A DNA stretch of 64,000 nucleotides from Pseudomonas sp. W4I3 (GCF_030816195.1 NZ_JAUSXS010000001.1:62001-126000); one strand, 5' to 3'; counted from the first letter of the stretch, positions 27,009 through 37,153 are shown. Notes: generated from the letters alone by a model not told the origin. Numbers and translations are program-made.

Positions 27009-28064
27009 TCAAACAGCGGCGTTGTAGAACTGCTCGCTGCTCTTCTGCTCCACCAGGGCCTGCTCAATCGCTGCCTGATGCACTTCGTCGGCATGCTCTT
27101 CACGCGCCTCCGGCAGAATCCCGAGGCGCGAGAACAGTTGCATGTCCTTGTCCGCCTGAGGGTTGGCGGTGGTCAGCAGCTTGTCGCCGTAGAAAATGGA
27201 GTTGGCGCCGGCGAAAAACGCCAGGGCCTGCATCTGCTCGTTCATCGCCTCACGGCCAGCCGACAGGCGCACATGGGACTGCGGCATCAGGATGCGCGCC
27301 ACCGCCAGCATGCGGATGAAGTCGAACGGGTCGATGTCCTCGGCGTTTTCCAGCGGCGTGCCGGCCACCTTGACCAGCATGTTGATCGGCACCGACTCTG
27401 GATGCTCCGGCAGGTTGGCCAACTGGATCAGCAGGTTGGCGCGGTCGTCGAGGGACTCGCCCATGCCAAGGATGCCGCCCGAGCAGATCTTCATCCCCGA
27501 CTCACGCACGTAAGCCAGGGTTTGCAGGCGCTCGCTGTAGGTGCGGGTGGTGATGATCGACCCGTAGAACTCCGGCGAGGTATCGAGGTTGTGGTTGTAG
27601 TAATCAAGGCCGGCCTGGGCCAACGCGGCGGTCTGGTCCTGATCGAGACGGCCAAGGGTCATGCAGGTTTCCAGGCCCATGGCTTTCACGCCTTGGACCA
27701 TCTGCAGCACGTAGGGCATGTCTTTGGCCGATGGATGTTTCCACGCGGCGCCCATGCAGAAACGCGTCGAGCCGATGGCCTTGGCGCGGGCGGCCTCTTC
27801 GAGGACCTTCTGCACTTCCATCAGTTTTTCTTTTTCCAGGCCGGTGTTGTAGTGACCGGACTGCGGACAATATTTGCAATCTTCCGGGCAGGCGCCGGTC
27901 TTGATCGACAGCAGAGTGGAGACTTGCACGCGGTTGGCGTCGAAATGCGCGCGGTGCACGGTCTGCGCCTGGAACAACAGGTCATTGAACGGCTGCACGA
28001 ACAGGGCTTTGACTTCGGCCAAAGACCAATCGTGACGCAGGGTGGCAGAGGTGCTGGCGCTCAT
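27009..28064 (-). CDS. bioB: Biotin synthase
   Basis: A 351-residue radical SAM enzyme that inserts sulphur into dethiobiotin (EC 2.8.1.6). The 4Fe-4S motif is Cys59-x3-Cys63-x2-Cys66 (CPEDCKYC), and the [13 protein letters not shown] motif is present. It is first in the minus-strand bio operon and divergent from comF with 92 bases between. No clear BirA operator was found upstream. Confidence 0.96.
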   Translation of the reverse strand: MSASTSATLRHDWSLAEVKALFVQPFNDLLFQAQTVHRAHFDANRVQVSTLLSIKTGACPEDCKYCPQSGHYNTGLEKEKLMEVQKVLEEAARAKAIGSTRFCMGAAWKHPSAKDMPYVLQMVQGVKAMGLETCMTLGRLDQDQTAALAQAGLDYYNHNLDTSPEFYGSIITTRTYSERLQTLAYVRESGMKICSGGILGMGESLDDRANLLIQLANLPEHPESVPINMLVKVAGTPLENAEDIDPFDFIRMLAVARILMPQSHVRLSAGREAMNEQMQALAFFAGANSIFYGDKLLTTANPQADKDMQLFSRLGILPEAREEHADEVHQAAIEQALVEQKSSEQFYNAAV

Positions 28065-28156
28065 GGGCGATTCCTTGATTATGCTTTGGCTAACGCTGCG
28101 GGAAGGGCAATACCCACAGGCACGACACGGATGCTCGGCATATTTAAGGAAGATTC

Positions 28157-28894
28157 ATGCACTGTCAACCAAGCCACCAACACCAGGTTTACATCTGGTT
28201 AAAAAACGTACAAACCTGCTTGATCTGCGATGAGCGGCATGAAAGCCTCGATTGCGTGTGTAACGCCTGCGAAACCGAGCTGCCGTGGCTGACGGAGCAG
28301 TGTGAGATTTGCGCCTTGCCTTTACCCATGGACGGGCTGGCCTGCGGCCAATGCCAGAAACAACCGCCCGCTTATCAACACGTCATTACACCTTGGACTT
28401 ACAGCTTCCCGGTAGACAGCCTGATCAGTCGGTTCAAGCACCAGGCAAACTGGCCGCTGGGGCACCTGCTCGGACGCCTGCTGGGGCGATTCCTGCAACA
28501 TCGCTTTGAGAATACCGAGCTCACTCGCCCCGATTGCCTGCTGCCAGTACCGATGCCACCCAAACGCCTGCGCCAGCGTGGCTATAACCAAGCCGCGATG
28601 TTGGCGCGCTGGCTCAGTGTCGACCTGAATATCCCCTACGATGAACAGCTGTTGTTACGTCCCCATGAAACCATTGCGCAACAGGACCTCGACGCCAAGA
28701 CGCGCAAGCGCAACCTGCGCAATGCCTTTGCGCTGGCGCCCGGAGCCCGAGTGCAGGGGCGCCACCTGGCGCTGGTCGATGACGTGCTGACTACCGGCGC
28801 CACCGCCCACAGCCTGGCGCGGTTATTGGTCAAGGCCGGTGCACGCCGGGTCGATGTGTATTGCCTGGCCCGCACGCCAAAACCCGGCACCTGA
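28157..28894 (+). CDS. ComF family phosphoribosyltransferase-like protein
   Basis: A 245-residue protein with an N-terminal cysteine-rich zinc-binding region (CLICDE, CVCNAC, CEICALP, CGQC, residues about 20-75) and a C-terminal type I phosphoribosyltransferase fold with the PRPP loop ALVDDVLTTGATAHS (about 205-220). ComF homologues are involved in DNA uptake in naturally competent bacteria; in pseudomonads the role is unproven. AAGGA precedes ATG 28157. It sits divergent from bioB, as often seen in gammaproteobacteria. Confidence 0.88.
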   Translation: MHCQPSHQHQVYIWLKNVQTCLICDERHESLDCVCNACETELPWLTEQCEICALPLPMDGLACGQCQKQPPAYQHVITPWTYSFPVDSLISRFKHQANWPLGHLLGRLLGRFLQHRFENTELTRPDCLLPVPMPPKRLRQRGYNQAAMLARWLSVDLNIPYDEQLLLRPHETIAQQDLDAKTRKRNLRNAFALAPGARVQGRHLALVDDVLTTGATAHSLARLLVKAGARRVDVYCLARTPKPGT

Positions 28895-28951
28895 CTTGAC
28901 TCCCGTGCCGGCGGGCGGCAACGTCGGCTCACCCCAGCCAAGCGTATCCCC

Positions 28952-29716
28952 ATGTCCCTGACCTCGCCGCTCAGCCAGCACATCATCCGCCGCCCCCAGC
29001 GCATTGCCCTGCTGGGGCATATCGCTGAGCAGGGTTCCATCACCCGCGCCGCGAAAAGTGCCGGGTTGAGCTACAAGGCCGCCTGGGACGCCATCGATGA
29101 ACTGAACAACCTGGCGCAAAAACCGCTGGTGGAGCGCAGCGTCGGTGGCAAAGGCGGTGGCGGCGCCAGGCTGACCGCCGAAGGTGAGCGCGTGCTGCGC
29201 CTCTATCAACGCCTGCAAGTGCTGCAAGCCGAAGTACTCGCCACGCAAGAGGCGGCCAGCGACTTCAGCCTGCTGGGCCGCCTTATGTTGCGCACCAGCG
29301 CGCGTAACCAACTGCACGGCCGGGTCAGCACGATTGAGCGCCATGGGCGTAATGACCGGGTCCGCCTGGAATTGGCGGGGGGCTTGTACCTGGATGCACA
29401 GATCACCCATGACAGCACGCAACGGCTGGAGTTGGAGGCCGGCGTGGAAGTGGTTGCGTTGATCAAGGCCGGATGGCTGGAGTTACTGGCCGTCGGGCAA
29501 GCCGCAACACTTGGACACAATTGCATGAGCGGTGTGCTCGAGACGATTCTCGACGCTGAAGACGGCCCCAGCGAGGTGCGTATCGGCCTGCCCAACGGTC
29601 AGGTGCTGTGCGCCCTGGCGCCGCCCGCCGCGCTTGCCGCACTCAACGCCGCGCCAGGCCAGCCCATCCAGGTGCAGTTCGCCCCGGCCAATGTATTGCT
29701 CGGTACCCCGGTGTAG
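28952..29716 (+). CDS. modE: ModE-type molybdate-responsive regulator
   Basis: A 254-residue protein: a LysR-like winged helix-turn-helix (residues about 10-80, SITRAAKSAGLSYKAAWDAI) followed by two TOBE/Mop domains (about 125-190 and 197-254) that bind molybdate in ModE. The length is close to E. coli ModE (262). No molybdate transport genes are within the window, so its targets lie elsewhere. The stop is followed by 79 bases before the PhoX-like gene. Confidence 0.88.
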   Translation: MSLTSPLSQHIIRRPQRIALLGHIAEQGSITRAAKSAGLSYKAAWDAIDELNNLAQKPLVERSVGGKGGGGARLTAEGERVLRLYQRLQVLQAEVLATQEAASDFSLLGRLMLRTSARNQLHGRVSTIERHGRNDRVRLELAGGLYLDAQITHDSTQRLELEAGVEVVALIKAGWLELLAVGQAATLGHNCMSGVLETILDAEDGPSEVRIGLPNGQVLCALAPPAALAALNAAPGQPIQVQFAPANVLLGTPV

Positions 29717-29795
29717 CCGGCACGCGCCATCAAACTGCAACAATTTCGTCACGCCCGCTCCTTATGGTGTCTGCAAAAACCGTAGGGAGCCTGAG

Positions 29796-31694
29796 ATGAG
29801 CCTATTAGAAGAACACCAAGCCACCGACCTCGAACAGATGGTCGGCCTCACCCGTCGCCGCTTTATCGGCGCCGGTGCCCTGTGCGGCGCTGCGATGTTC
29901 CTGGGCGGCAACCTGCTCAGCCGCAGCGCGCTGGCCGTGAACGCCGCTTCCGCCAGCCCCTTGCTGGGGTTTGCCAGCATCGCCGCCGCCACCAGCGACA
30001 CTATTACCCTGCCGCCCGGCTACAGCGCCTCGGTGCTGATCAGTTGGGGCCAGCCCTTGAGCAAGCGTGCGCCGGCGTTCGACCCCTCGGGCAATGGCAC
30101 GGCCGCGGCCCAGGAGCAGCAGTTTGGCGACAACAATGACGGCATGAGCCTGTTTCCATTTCCAGGCGACGAGCGCCGCGCCCTGATGGCGATCAACAAC
30201 GAATACACCAACTACCGCTACCTCTACGCCCACGGCGGCGCGCCGCAATCGGCCGAAGACGTGCGCAAGGCGTTAGCCAGTGAAGGCGTTTCGGTTATCG
30301 AAATACTGCGCAAGGGTGATACCTGGCAGTTCGTCCAGGACTCACGCTACAACCGGCGCATCCACGGCAACACGCCAATCCGCCTGAGTGGCCCGGCCGC
30401 CGGCCACGACTGGTTGAAAACCAGCGCCGACAAAACCGGCAAGAAAGCCCTGGGCACCTTCCAGAACTGCGCCAACGGCAAGACACCATGGGGCACTTAC
30501 CTCACCTGCGAAGAGAACTTCACCGACTGCTTCGGCAGCAGCAACCCACAGCAAACCTTCGATGCCGGGCAAAAACGCTATGGCGTGGTCGCCGCCAGCA
30601 AGGACATCCACTGGCACACCCACGACCCGCGCTTCGACTTGGCTAAGAACCCCAACGAGCTCAACCGCCACGGCTGGGTCGTGGAAATCGACCCGTTCGA
30701 CCCGCAATCCACCCCGGTCAAGCGCACCGCCCTGGGCCGCTTCAAGCACGAAAACGCCGCCCTGGCAGAAACCCGCGACGGCCGCGCCGTGGTGTACATG
30801 GGCGATGACGAACGCGGCGAGTTCATCTACAAGTTCATCAGTCGCGATCCGATCAACCACAACAACCCGAAGGCCAACAAGGATCTGCTTGATCACGGCA
30901 CCTTGTACGTCGCGATCTTCGACGCGGGCGATGGCGATGCCGATCATCCCAAGGGCAAAGGCCAGTGGGTTGAGCTCACCCATGGCAAAAACGGCATCGA
31001 TGCCAGCAGCGGCTTTGCCAGCCAGGCCGAAGTGCTGATTCATGCGCGACTGGCCGCCAGCGTGGTGAAAGCCACGCGCATGGATCGCCCGGAATGGATC
31101 GTGGTCAGCCCCACCGACGGCCAGGTCTACTGCACCCTCACCAACAACGCCAAGCGCGGCGAAGACGGCCAGCCGGTGGGCGGGCCCAATCCACGCGAGA
31201 AGAACGTGTATGGCCAGATCCTGCGCTGGAAAGCCGACGCCGATAACCACGGTGCCACGGACTTCACCTGGGACCTGTTCGTTGTCGCCGGCAACCCCGG
31301 CGTACACGCGGGTTCGCCGAAGGGCGGCTCGTCCAACATCAACCCGCAGAATATGTTCAACAGCCCGGACGGCCTGGGCTTCGACAAGGCCGGCCGCCTG
31401 TGGATTCTCACCGACGGCGACTACAGCAACGCTGGCGATTTCGCCGGGATGGGCAATAACCAGATGCTCTGCGCCGACCCATCCACGGGAGAAATTCGCC
31501 GGTTCATGGTCGGGCCGGTGGCGTGCGAAGTGACCGGGATCAGCTTTTCGCCGGATCAGAAAACCCTGTTCGTGGGCATTCAGCATCCGGGTGAAACCGG
31601 AGGGTCGACGTGGCCGGAGCATCTGGCGAATGGCAAGCCGCGTTCGTCGGTGATGGCGATTCGGCGCGATGATGGCGGGATTGTCGGCGCCTGA
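29796..31694 (+). CDS. PhoX-type (DUF839) Tat-exported phosphatase
   Basis: A 632-residue protein with a twin-arginine signal (TRRRFIGAGALCGAAMFLGG at residues 19-38). It belongs to the DUF839/PhoX family of calcium- and iron-dependent alkaline phosphatases that release phosphate outside the cytoplasm. Family features include GNTPIRLSGPAAGHDW, CANGKTPWGTYLTCEENFTD, and the C-terminal SPDGLGFDKAGRLWI and TLFVGIQHPGE. ATG 29796 is chosen because the Tat signal starts just after it; the frame is open 88 codons upstream, inside modE. Whether it is phosphate-regulated cannot be seen: no clear Pho box was recognised in the 79-base gap. Confidence 0.88.
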   Translation: MSLLEEHQATDLEQMVGLTRRRFIGAGALCGAAMFLGGNLLSRSALAVNAASASPLLGFASIAAATSDTITLPPGYSASVLISWGQPLSKRAPAFDPSGNGTAAAQEQQFGDNNDGMSLFPFPGDERRALMAINNEYTNYRYLYAHGGAPQSAEDVRKALASEGVSVIEILRKGDTWQFVQDSRYNRRIHGNTPIRLSGPAAGHDWLKTSADKTGKKALGTFQNCANGKTPWGTYLTCEENFTDCFGSSNPQQTFDAGQKRYGVVAASKDIHWHTHDPRFDLAKNPNELNRHGWVVEIDPFDPQSTPVKRTALGRFKHENAALAETRDGRAVVYMGDDERGEFIYKFISRDPINHNNPKANKDLLDHGTLYVAIFDAGDGDADHPKGKGQWVELTHGKNGIDASSGFASQAEVLIHARLAASVVKATRMDRPEWIVVSPTDGQVYCTLTNNAKRGEDGQPVGGPNPREKNVYGQILRWKADADNHGATDFTWDLFVVAGNPGVHAGSPKGGSSNINPQNMFNSPDGLGFDKAGRLWILTDGDYSNAGDFAGMGNNQMLCADPSTGEIRRFMVGPVACEVTGISFSPDQKTLFVGIQHPGETGGSTWPEHLANGKPRSSVMAIRRDDGGIVGA

Positions 31695-31701
31695 TCGACC
31701 G

Positions 31702-31845
31702 CCATCGGGGGCAAGCCCCCTCCCACATTTTGGACTGCGAATACATTCAAGTGTGTGGAGGGCATGCCCCCTAGACTGTTCCCTGTTACCCACATTTGAT
31801 TTGTGAACACATTCAACGTGTGGGAGGGGGCTTGCCCCCGATAGC
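31702..31845. repeat. Cluster of three REP elements, the middle one degenerate
   Basis: A REP in inverse sense at 31702-31729, a worn copy around 31751-31773 (GTGTGTGGAGGGCATGCCCC) and an intact forward copy at 31818-31845. The spacer TTTGATTTGTGAACACATTC recalls that of the pair at 46182. The 235-base gap between the PhoX-like gene and srkA holds little else. Confidence 0.85.
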
Positions 31846-31929
31846 AATGGCACAGACGCCCCCTATCTCAAGCCCGGTGCGTTACCATACCCGGCCGGAC
31901 GCGGCGCCCTGCTGCGCGCAGGAGTTCGC

Positions 31930-32904
31930 ATGGCCCACCCGTTTGAAACACTCACCCCTGACCTGGTGCTCGACGCCGTCGAAAGCATCGGCTTTCTCAG
32001 CGACGCCCGCATATTGGCGCTCAACAGCTACGAAAACCGCGTGTATCAGGTGGGCATCGAAGATTCCGAACCGCTGATCGCCAAGTTCTACCGGCCGCAG
32101 CGCTGGACCAACGAGGCGATCCTGGAAGAACACCGCTTCACCTTCGAGCTGGCTGAATGCGAAGTGCCGGTGGTCGCGCCGCTGATCCACAACGGCGAAA
32201 GCCTGTTCGAACATCAGGGTTTCCGCTTCACCCTGTTTCCACGCCGTGGCGGCCGGGCGCCAGAGCCGGGCAACCTCGACCAGCTCTATCGCCTCGGGCA
32301 ATTGCTTGGCCGTTTGCACGCCGTGGGTTCCACCCGCCCGTTCGAACACCGCGAAGCGCTGGGCGTGAAGAATTTCGGCCACGACTCCCTGACCACCCTG
32401 CTCGAAGGCAACTTCATTCCCAAGAGCCTGTTGCCGGCCTACGAGTCCGTGGCCCGCGACCTGCTCAAGCGCGTGGAGGAGGTATACAAGGCCACCCCGC
32501 ACAAGAACATCCGCATGCACGGCGACTGCCACCCCGGCAACATGATGTGCCGCGACGAGATGTTCCACATTGTCGACCTGGACGACTGCCGCATGGGCCC
32601 GGCGGTGCAGGACCTGTGGATGATGCTGGCCGGCGATCGCCAGGAATGCCTGGGCCAACTGTCGGAGTTGATGGACGGTTACCAGGAGTTCCACGACTTC
32701 GATCCACGTGAACTGGCGCTGATCGAGCCTTTGCGCGCCCTGCGCCTGATGCACTACAGCGCCTGGCTGGCGCGGCGTTGGGATGACCCGGCATTTCCCC
32801 ACAGCTTCCCCTGGTTTGGCAGCGAGCGTTACTGGGGCGATCAGGTGCTGGCGTTGCGTGAGCAGTTGTCGGCACTCAATGAAGAACCGCTGAAACTGTT
32901 CTGA
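31930..32904 (+). CDS. srkA: Stress response kinase SrkA (YihE)
   Basis: A 324-residue aminoglycoside-phosphotransferase-fold Ser/Thr kinase. The catalytic loop HGDCHPGNM (about residues 197-205) and metal-binding DLDD (about 217-220) are intact, and the N-terminal SYENRVYQVGIED and LIAKFYRPQRW match YihE/SrkA. In E. coli SrkA counters stress-induced death and acts in the Cpx regulon. It stands alone between REP clusters. Confidence 0.9.
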   Translation: MAHPFETLTPDLVLDAVESIGFLSDARILALNSYENRVYQVGIEDSEPLIAKFYRPQRWTNEAILEEHRFTFELAECEVPVVAPLIHNGESLFEHQGFRFTLFPRRGGRAPEPGNLDQLYRLGQLLGRLHAVGSTRPFEHREALGVKNFGHDSLTTLLEGNFIPKSLLPAYESVARDLLKRVEEVYKATPHKNIRMHGDCHPGNMMCRDEMFHIVDLDDCRMGPAVQDLWMMLAGDRQECLGQLSELMDGYQEFHDFDPRELALIEPLRALRLMHYSAWLARRWDDPAFPHSFPWFGSERYWGDQVLALREQLSALNEEPLKLF

Positions 32905-32917
32905 CCGCTTTCGCTTT

Positions 32918-33008
32918 ATGTGGGAGGGGGCTTGCCCCCGATGACGGTCTACCTGTCAGCCTATCTTTAGCTGACACACTGCTATCGGGGGCAAGCCACC
33001 TCCCACAT
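32918..33008. repeat. REPIN between srkA and rarD
   Basis: ATGTGGGAGGGGGCTTGCCC at 32918 and the inverse REP ending TCCCACAT at 33008 (one base changed in its arm, CCACC), with an inner GTCAGC/GCTGAC hairpin. Confidence 0.92.
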
Positions 33009-33085
33009 AGAGCAAAGCAGGTCCCACTGCCTGGCAAATATCCTTACAATTGCCCTTTGTTAGCTGCCTAAGCAAGGACTCTGCA

Positions 33086-33970
33086 ATGCACGCCGCCAAC
33101 CCTCGCAAGGGGTACATCCTAGGCCTGAGTGCCTATGTCATCTGGGGTCTGTTCCCGCTCTATTTCAAAGCCATCGCCAGCGTGCCCGCCGCCGAGATCA
33201 TCGTGCATCGAGTGCTGTGGTCGGCGCTGTTCGGCGGTTTGCTGTTGATGGTATGGAAACACCCGGGCTGGTTTCGCGAGCTACGCGACAACCCCCAGCG
33301 CCTGGCGATCCTCGCCCTCAGTGGCTCGCTGATCGCCGCCAATTGGCTGACCTACGTGTGGTCGGTCAACACGGGGCGCATGCTTGAAGCGAGCCTGGGT
33401 TACTACATCAACCCGCTGGTGAATGTGTTGCTGGGCATGCTGCTGCTCGGCGAACGCCTGCGTCGTCTGCAATGGGTGGCCGTGGGTTTGGCGGCGGCCG
33501 GTGTGGCGCAACAAGTGTGGCAAGTCGGCAGCTTGCCGTGGGTGTCGCTGGCGTTGGCGCTGACGTTTGGCTTCTATGGTTTGATCCGCAAGCAGGCGCC
33601 GGTCAAGGCGCTGCCGGGGCTGGTGGTTGAAACCTGGATGCTGGTACCGATCGCCATCGCGTGGTTGTTGTTCAACCCCACAGCGCACAGTGCACAAATG
33701 GCCTTCTGGAGCACCTCCGAGGCGTGGTGGCTGGTGGCCGCAGGGCCCGTCACGCTGGTCCCGCTGGTGTGTTTCAACGCCGCCGCACGGCATTTGCCCT
33801 ACACTGCCTTGGGCTTTTTGCAGTACGTCGCGCCAACCCTGGTGCTGCTGGAAGCCGTGTTGCTGTTCGGCGAGCACCTGGCGCCCAGTACGTTGACCGC
33901 CTTCGCCTTCATCTGGGCCGGCCTGGTTATCTACAGCGTGGACGCCTGGCTGAGCGTGCGCAAACGCTGA
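33086..33970 (+). CDS. rarD: RarD (EamA/DMT family transporter)
   Basis: A 294-residue protein of ten predicted membrane helices in two EamA halves. The start LGLSAYVIWGLFPLYFKAI and the middle LGYYINPLVNVLLGMLLLGE are typical of RarD, named for chloramphenicol resistance in Pseudomonas; the natural substrate is unknown. ATG 33086 follows AAGGAC; the frame extends 12 codons upstream without a ribosome site. Confidence 0.9.
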   Translation: MHAANPRKGYILGLSAYVIWGLFPLYFKAIASVPAAEIIVHRVLWSALFGGLLLMVWKHPGWFRELRDNPQRLAILALSGSLIAANWLTYVWSVNTGRMLEASLGYYINPLVNVLLGMLLLGERLRRLQWVAVGLAAAGVAQQVWQVGSLPWVSLALALTFGFYGLIRKQAPVKALPGLVVETWMLVPIAIAWLLFNPTAHSAQMAFWSTSEAWWLVAAGPVTLVPLVCFNAAARHLPYTALGFLQYVAPTLVLLEAVLLFGEHLAPSTLTAFAFIWAGLVIYSVDAWLSVRKR

Positions 33971-33989
33971 TCAAATAACGTACAACCCT

Positions 33990-34018
33990 CTGCAAGCCAC
34001 AGCCGTCGTGGCTTGCAG
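33990..34018 (+). terminator. Perfect 11-base inverted repeat after rarD
   Basis: CTGCAAGCCAC and GTGGCTTGCAG around a seven-base loop, 19 bases after the rarD stop. No T-run follows, so it may act as an mRNA 3'-end hairpin rather than an efficient intrinsic terminator. Confidence 0.5.
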
Positions 34019-34033
34019 CGATTCACCCCAAGG

Positions 34034-34154
34034 TTATCCACAACCTGATCCCCGCCATTTGTGCACAAGCGATTGAAACTGCTCGTTTTTTGCTCAGCTG
34101 GCGAAGAAGCCCGGCCGACGTGGCCTGGCGTCGTGTCTCTACAGGTTATCCACA
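34034..34154 (+). promoter_or_regulatory. DnaA-box pair between rarD and the GcvR-like gene
   Basis: TTATCCACA occurs at 34034-34042 and again at 34146-34154, both exact matches to the TTATNCACA DnaA box and in the same direction. TTGTGCACA at 34059-34067 misses the consensus by one base. All three lie in 121 bases of noncoding sequence between convergent genes, so promoter control is an unlikely reason for them. Confidence 0.55.
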
Positions 34155-34192
34155 GGCCCATGCAAGATTTCCATGCATAACCCTGTGCGTGG

Positions 34193-34705
34193 CTATTCTT
34201 CGTTGTGCAGTTCCACCATCAGGTCGTCCGCCAGGGTTTCCAGGGAGGCCTGCAAGGTTTCCAGGGACAGCGTGGAAGGCACCTGCAATAAGGCCTCGGC
34301 GCTGAACAGCGGATCGCCGCTCATCGGGGCCGGGCGCACCTCGGTGCTCAGGCGCTCCAGGTTGACGCCCTGCTTGCTCAACAGCGCAGTAATCTCGCGC
34401 ACGATGCCCGAGCGGTCGTTGCCTACCAGGGTCATCACAATCGGCTTGGAAGCCGACGCCTGCCCGGAGCTGCCCTCCCCCACCAGCACGCGAATGCCGT
34501 GTGTGGATAAATCCTCCAGTGCTCCCACCAAAGCCTGACGACTCTGCGCCGGCACACTGACCCGCAGGATCCCGGCGAACTGCCCAGCCATATGCGCCAT
34601 GCGGCTTTCCAGCCAGTTGCCACCGTGGGCGGCGATGTTCTGCGCGATGCGTTCAACCAGGCCGGGTTTGTCGGCGGCAATAATTGTGAGTACAAGATGG
34701 TCCAT
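34193..34705 (-). CDS. GcvR-like double ACT-domain protein
   Basis: A 170-residue protein made of two ACT domains (residues about 3-75, LVLTIIAADKPGLVERIAQN, and about 90-165, IVMTLVGNDRSGIVREITAL). This is the composition of GcvR, the glycine cleavage repressor partner that binds GcvA in enterics. In pseudomonads such proteins sit next to glcB, as here; their ligand is unknown. It is divergent from glcB across 267 bases. Confidence 0.85.
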   Translation of the reverse strand: MDHLVLTIIAADKPGLVERIAQNIAAHGGNWLESRMAHMAGQFAGILRVSVPAQSRQALVGALEDLSTHGIRVLVGEGSSGQASASKPIVMTLVGNDRSGIVREITALLSKQGVNLERLSTEVRPAPMSGDPLFSAEALLQVPSTLSLETLQASLETLADDLMVELHNEE

Positions 34706-34897
34706 GGCGAAGCCCTCTGGAAGTCAATCTACAAGGTGGACCCGGGAGCCCTCGAAAACAAATCGTGTACCATTTTTATATTTATCTGGAACAATCCAAT
34801 AGTTTTTTGAGAACATCCGGTTCTCCGCTGTGACCGTACGACCAAAGTGGGTCGCTAAACGACGTATTTAGTCTAATTTTCACAACCGCAAGTCATC

Positions 34898-34925
34898 ATG
34901 TAGTATGCCCAACCGTGCACTACAT
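34898..34925 (+). promoter_or_regulatory. Inverted repeat in the glcB promoter region
   Basis: ATGTAGT (34898-34904) and ACTACAT (34919-34925) with a 14-base spacer, centred about 60 bases before glcB. Size and spacing suit a dimeric regulator. No consensus was recognised. Confidence 0.45.
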
Positions 34926-34972
34926 AATGAAAATCTGAAAAAGCGCATAAGCTCCGCAGAGTGAGGCAAGCA

Positions 34973-37150
34973 ATGACTGAACACGTTCAAGTCGGTGGCC
35001 TGCAGGTCGCCAAAGTCCTGTTCGACTTCGTGAACAACGAAGCCATTCCCGGTACCGGCATTACTGCCGACCAGTTCTGGGCCGGTGCCGACAAGGTCAT
35101 CCACGACCTGGCCCCGAAGAACAAAGCCCTACTCGCCAAACGCGACGATTTCCAGGCGCGGATCGATACCTGGCACCAGACCCATGCCGGCCAGGCCCAC
35201 GACCCGGTGGCCTACAAAGCCTTCCTTCAAGACATTGGATACCTGCTGCCAGAAGCCGCGGATTTCCAGGCCTCGACGCAAAACGTCGATGACGAGATCG
35301 CACGCATGGCCGGCCCCCAGCTGGTGGTGCCGGTGATGAATGCGCGCTTTGCCCTCAACGCTTCGAATGCGCGCTGGGGTTCGCTGTACGACGCGCTCTA
35401 TGGCACCGACGCCATCAGCGAAGCCAACGGCGCTGAGAAGGGCAAGGGCTATAACAAAGTGCGCGGCGACAAGGTCATCGCCTTCGCCCGTGCGTTCCTC
35501 GACGAAGCCGCGCCGCTGAGCGCGGGCAGCCACGCCGAGTCCACCGGCTACAAGATCGTCGACGGCACGCTGATCGTCAGCCTCAAGGGCGGCAGCAACA
35601 GCGGCCTGCGTGACGACGCGCAGTTGATCGGCTTCCAGGGCCCCGCCGCAGAGCCGATTGCGATCCTGCTCAAGCACAACGGCCTGCACTTCGAGATCCA
35701 GATCGACGCCAGCACCCCGGTCGGCCAGACCGACGCCGCCGGCGTCAAAGACGTGCTGATGGAAGCCGCACTCACCACCATCATGGACTGCGAAGACTCC
35801 GTGGCCGCCGTGGATGCCGACGACAAAGTGGTGATCTACCGCAACTGGCTCGGCCTGATGAAGGGCGACCTGGCCGAAGAAGTGGCCAAGGGCGGCAAGA
35901 CCTTCACCCGCACCATGAACCCTGACCGCGTCTACACCGGCGTGGACGGCAACGACGTCACCCTGCATGGCCGTTCGCTGCTGTTCGTGCGCAACGTTGG
36001 CCACTTGATGACCATCGACGCCATCCTCGACAAAGACGGCAACGAAGTGCCGGAAGGCATCCTCGACGGTTTGCTCACCAGCCTGGCGGCGATCCACAGC
36101 CTCAACGGCAACAGCACGCGCAAGAACAGCCGCACCGGTTCGGTGTACATCGTCAAACCGAAAATGCACGGCCCCGAAGAAGCAGCGTTCACCAACGAGC
36201 TGTTCGGCCGTATCGAAGACGTGCTTAACCTGCCGCGCAATACGCTGAAAGTCGGGATCATGGACGAGGAACGCCGTACCACGGTCAACCTCAAGGCCTG
36301 TATCAAGGCGGCCAGCGAGCGCGTGGTGTTTATCAACACCGGCTTCCTCGACCGCACCGGCGACGAAATCCACACCTCCATGGAAGCCGGCGCGATGGTG
36401 CGCAAGGCGGCCATGAAAGCCGAAAAATGGATCGGCGCCTATGAGAACTGGAACGTTGATATCGGCTTGAGCACCGGCCTGCAAGGGCGTGCGCAAATCG
36501 GTAAAGGCATGTGGGCGATGCCCGACCTGATGGCCGCGATGCTCGAACAGAAAATCGCCCACCCTCTGGCCGGCGCCAATACCGCCTGGGTACCTTCGCC
36601 CACGGCTGCCGCGCTGCACGCGTTGCATTACCACAAGGTCGATGTGTTCGCCCGCCAGGCCGAGTTGGCCAAGCGCGAACGCGCCTCGGTGGACGACATC
36701 CTCACCATTCCTCTGGCCAGCAACACCGATTGGTCCGAAGAAGAAATCCGCAACGAACTGGACAACAATGCCCAGGGCATCCTTGGCTATGTGGTGCGCT
36801 GGATCGACCAGGGCGTGGGTTGCTCGAAGGTGCCGGACATCAACGATGTGGGCCTGATGGAAGACCGCGCCACCCTGCGTATCTCCAGCCAGCACATCGC
36901 CAACTGGTTGCGCCATGGCATCGTCAACGAAGCCCAGGTGATGGAAAGCCTCAAGCGCATGGCGCCGGTGGTAGACCGTCAGAACGCAGGGGACGCGTTG
37001 TACCGTCCGCTGGCGCCGGACTTCGACAGCAACATCGCGTTCCAGGCGGCGGTGGAGTTGGTGATTGAAGGGACCCAGCAACCGAATGGGTATACCGAGC
37101 CGGTGTTGCATCGCAGGCGTCGGGAGTTCAAGGCTAAGAACGGCCTGTAA
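34973..37150 (+). CDS. glcB: Malate synthase G
   Basis: A 725-residue monomeric malate synthase (EC 2.3.3.9) joining glyoxylate and acetyl-CoA, for growth on two-carbon compounds, fatty acids and glycolate. The length is that of isoform G. The Mg-binding segment [20 protein letters not shown] and the C-terminal [12 protein letters not shown] are visible. ATG 34973 is spaced six bases from GAGG; the longer GTG start is not favoured. In this window it would use acetyl-CoA from the acyl-CoA dehydrogenases, though there is no direct linkage. Confidence 0.96.
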   Translation: MTEHVQVGGLQVAKVLFDFVNNEAIPGTGITADQFWAGADKVIHDLAPKNKALLAKRDDFQARIDTWHQTHAGQAHDPVAYKAFLQDIGYLLPEAADFQASTQNVDDEIARMAGPQLVVPVMNARFALNASNARWGSLYDALYGTDAISEANGAEKGKGYNKVRGDKVIAFARAFLDEAAPLSAGSHAESTGYKIVDGTLIVSLKGGSNSGLRDDAQLIGFQGPAAEPIAILLKHNGLHFEIQIDASTPVGQTDAAGVKDVLMEAALTTIMDCEDSVAAVDADDKVVIYRNWLGLMKGDLAEEVAKGGKTFTRTMNPDRVYTGVDGNDVTLHGRSLLFVRNVGHLMTIDAILDKDGNEVPEGILDGLLTSLAAIHSLNGNSTRKNSRTGSVYIVKPKMHGPEEAAFTNELFGRIEDVLNLPRNTLKVGIMDEERRTTVNLKACIKAASERVVFINTGFLDRTGDEIHTSMEAGAMVRKAAMKAEKWIGAYENWNVDIGLSTGLQGRAQIGKGMWAMPDLMAAMLEQKIAHPLAGANTAWVPSPTAAALHALHYHKVDVFARQAELAKRERASVDDILTIPLASNTDWSEEEIRNELDNNAQGILGYVVRWIDQGVGCSKVPDINDVGLMEDRATLRISSQHIANWLRHGIVNEAQVMESLKRMAPVVDRQNAGDALYRPLAPDFDSNIAFQAAVELVIEGTQQPNGYTEPVLHRRRREFKAKNGL

Positions 37151-37153
37151 ATG

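Noticed and set aside
28187-28216. GGTTTAC and GTACAAACC resembling a BirA operator near bioB
   Set aside because: Half-sites are in the wrong order for the TTGTAAACC-N-GGTTTACAA operator and lie within the comF coding sequence.
29532-29795. 88-residue N-terminal extension of the PhoX-like protein
   Set aside because: It overlaps modE in another frame, and the Tat signal begins just after ATG 29796.
35129-37111. Long minus-strand open frame over glcB
   Set aside because: Shadow of glcB; same GC-bias effect as antisense frames over the PhoX-like gene (30342-31853), a dehydrogenase (21084-22607) and the aminotransferase (13026-14123).
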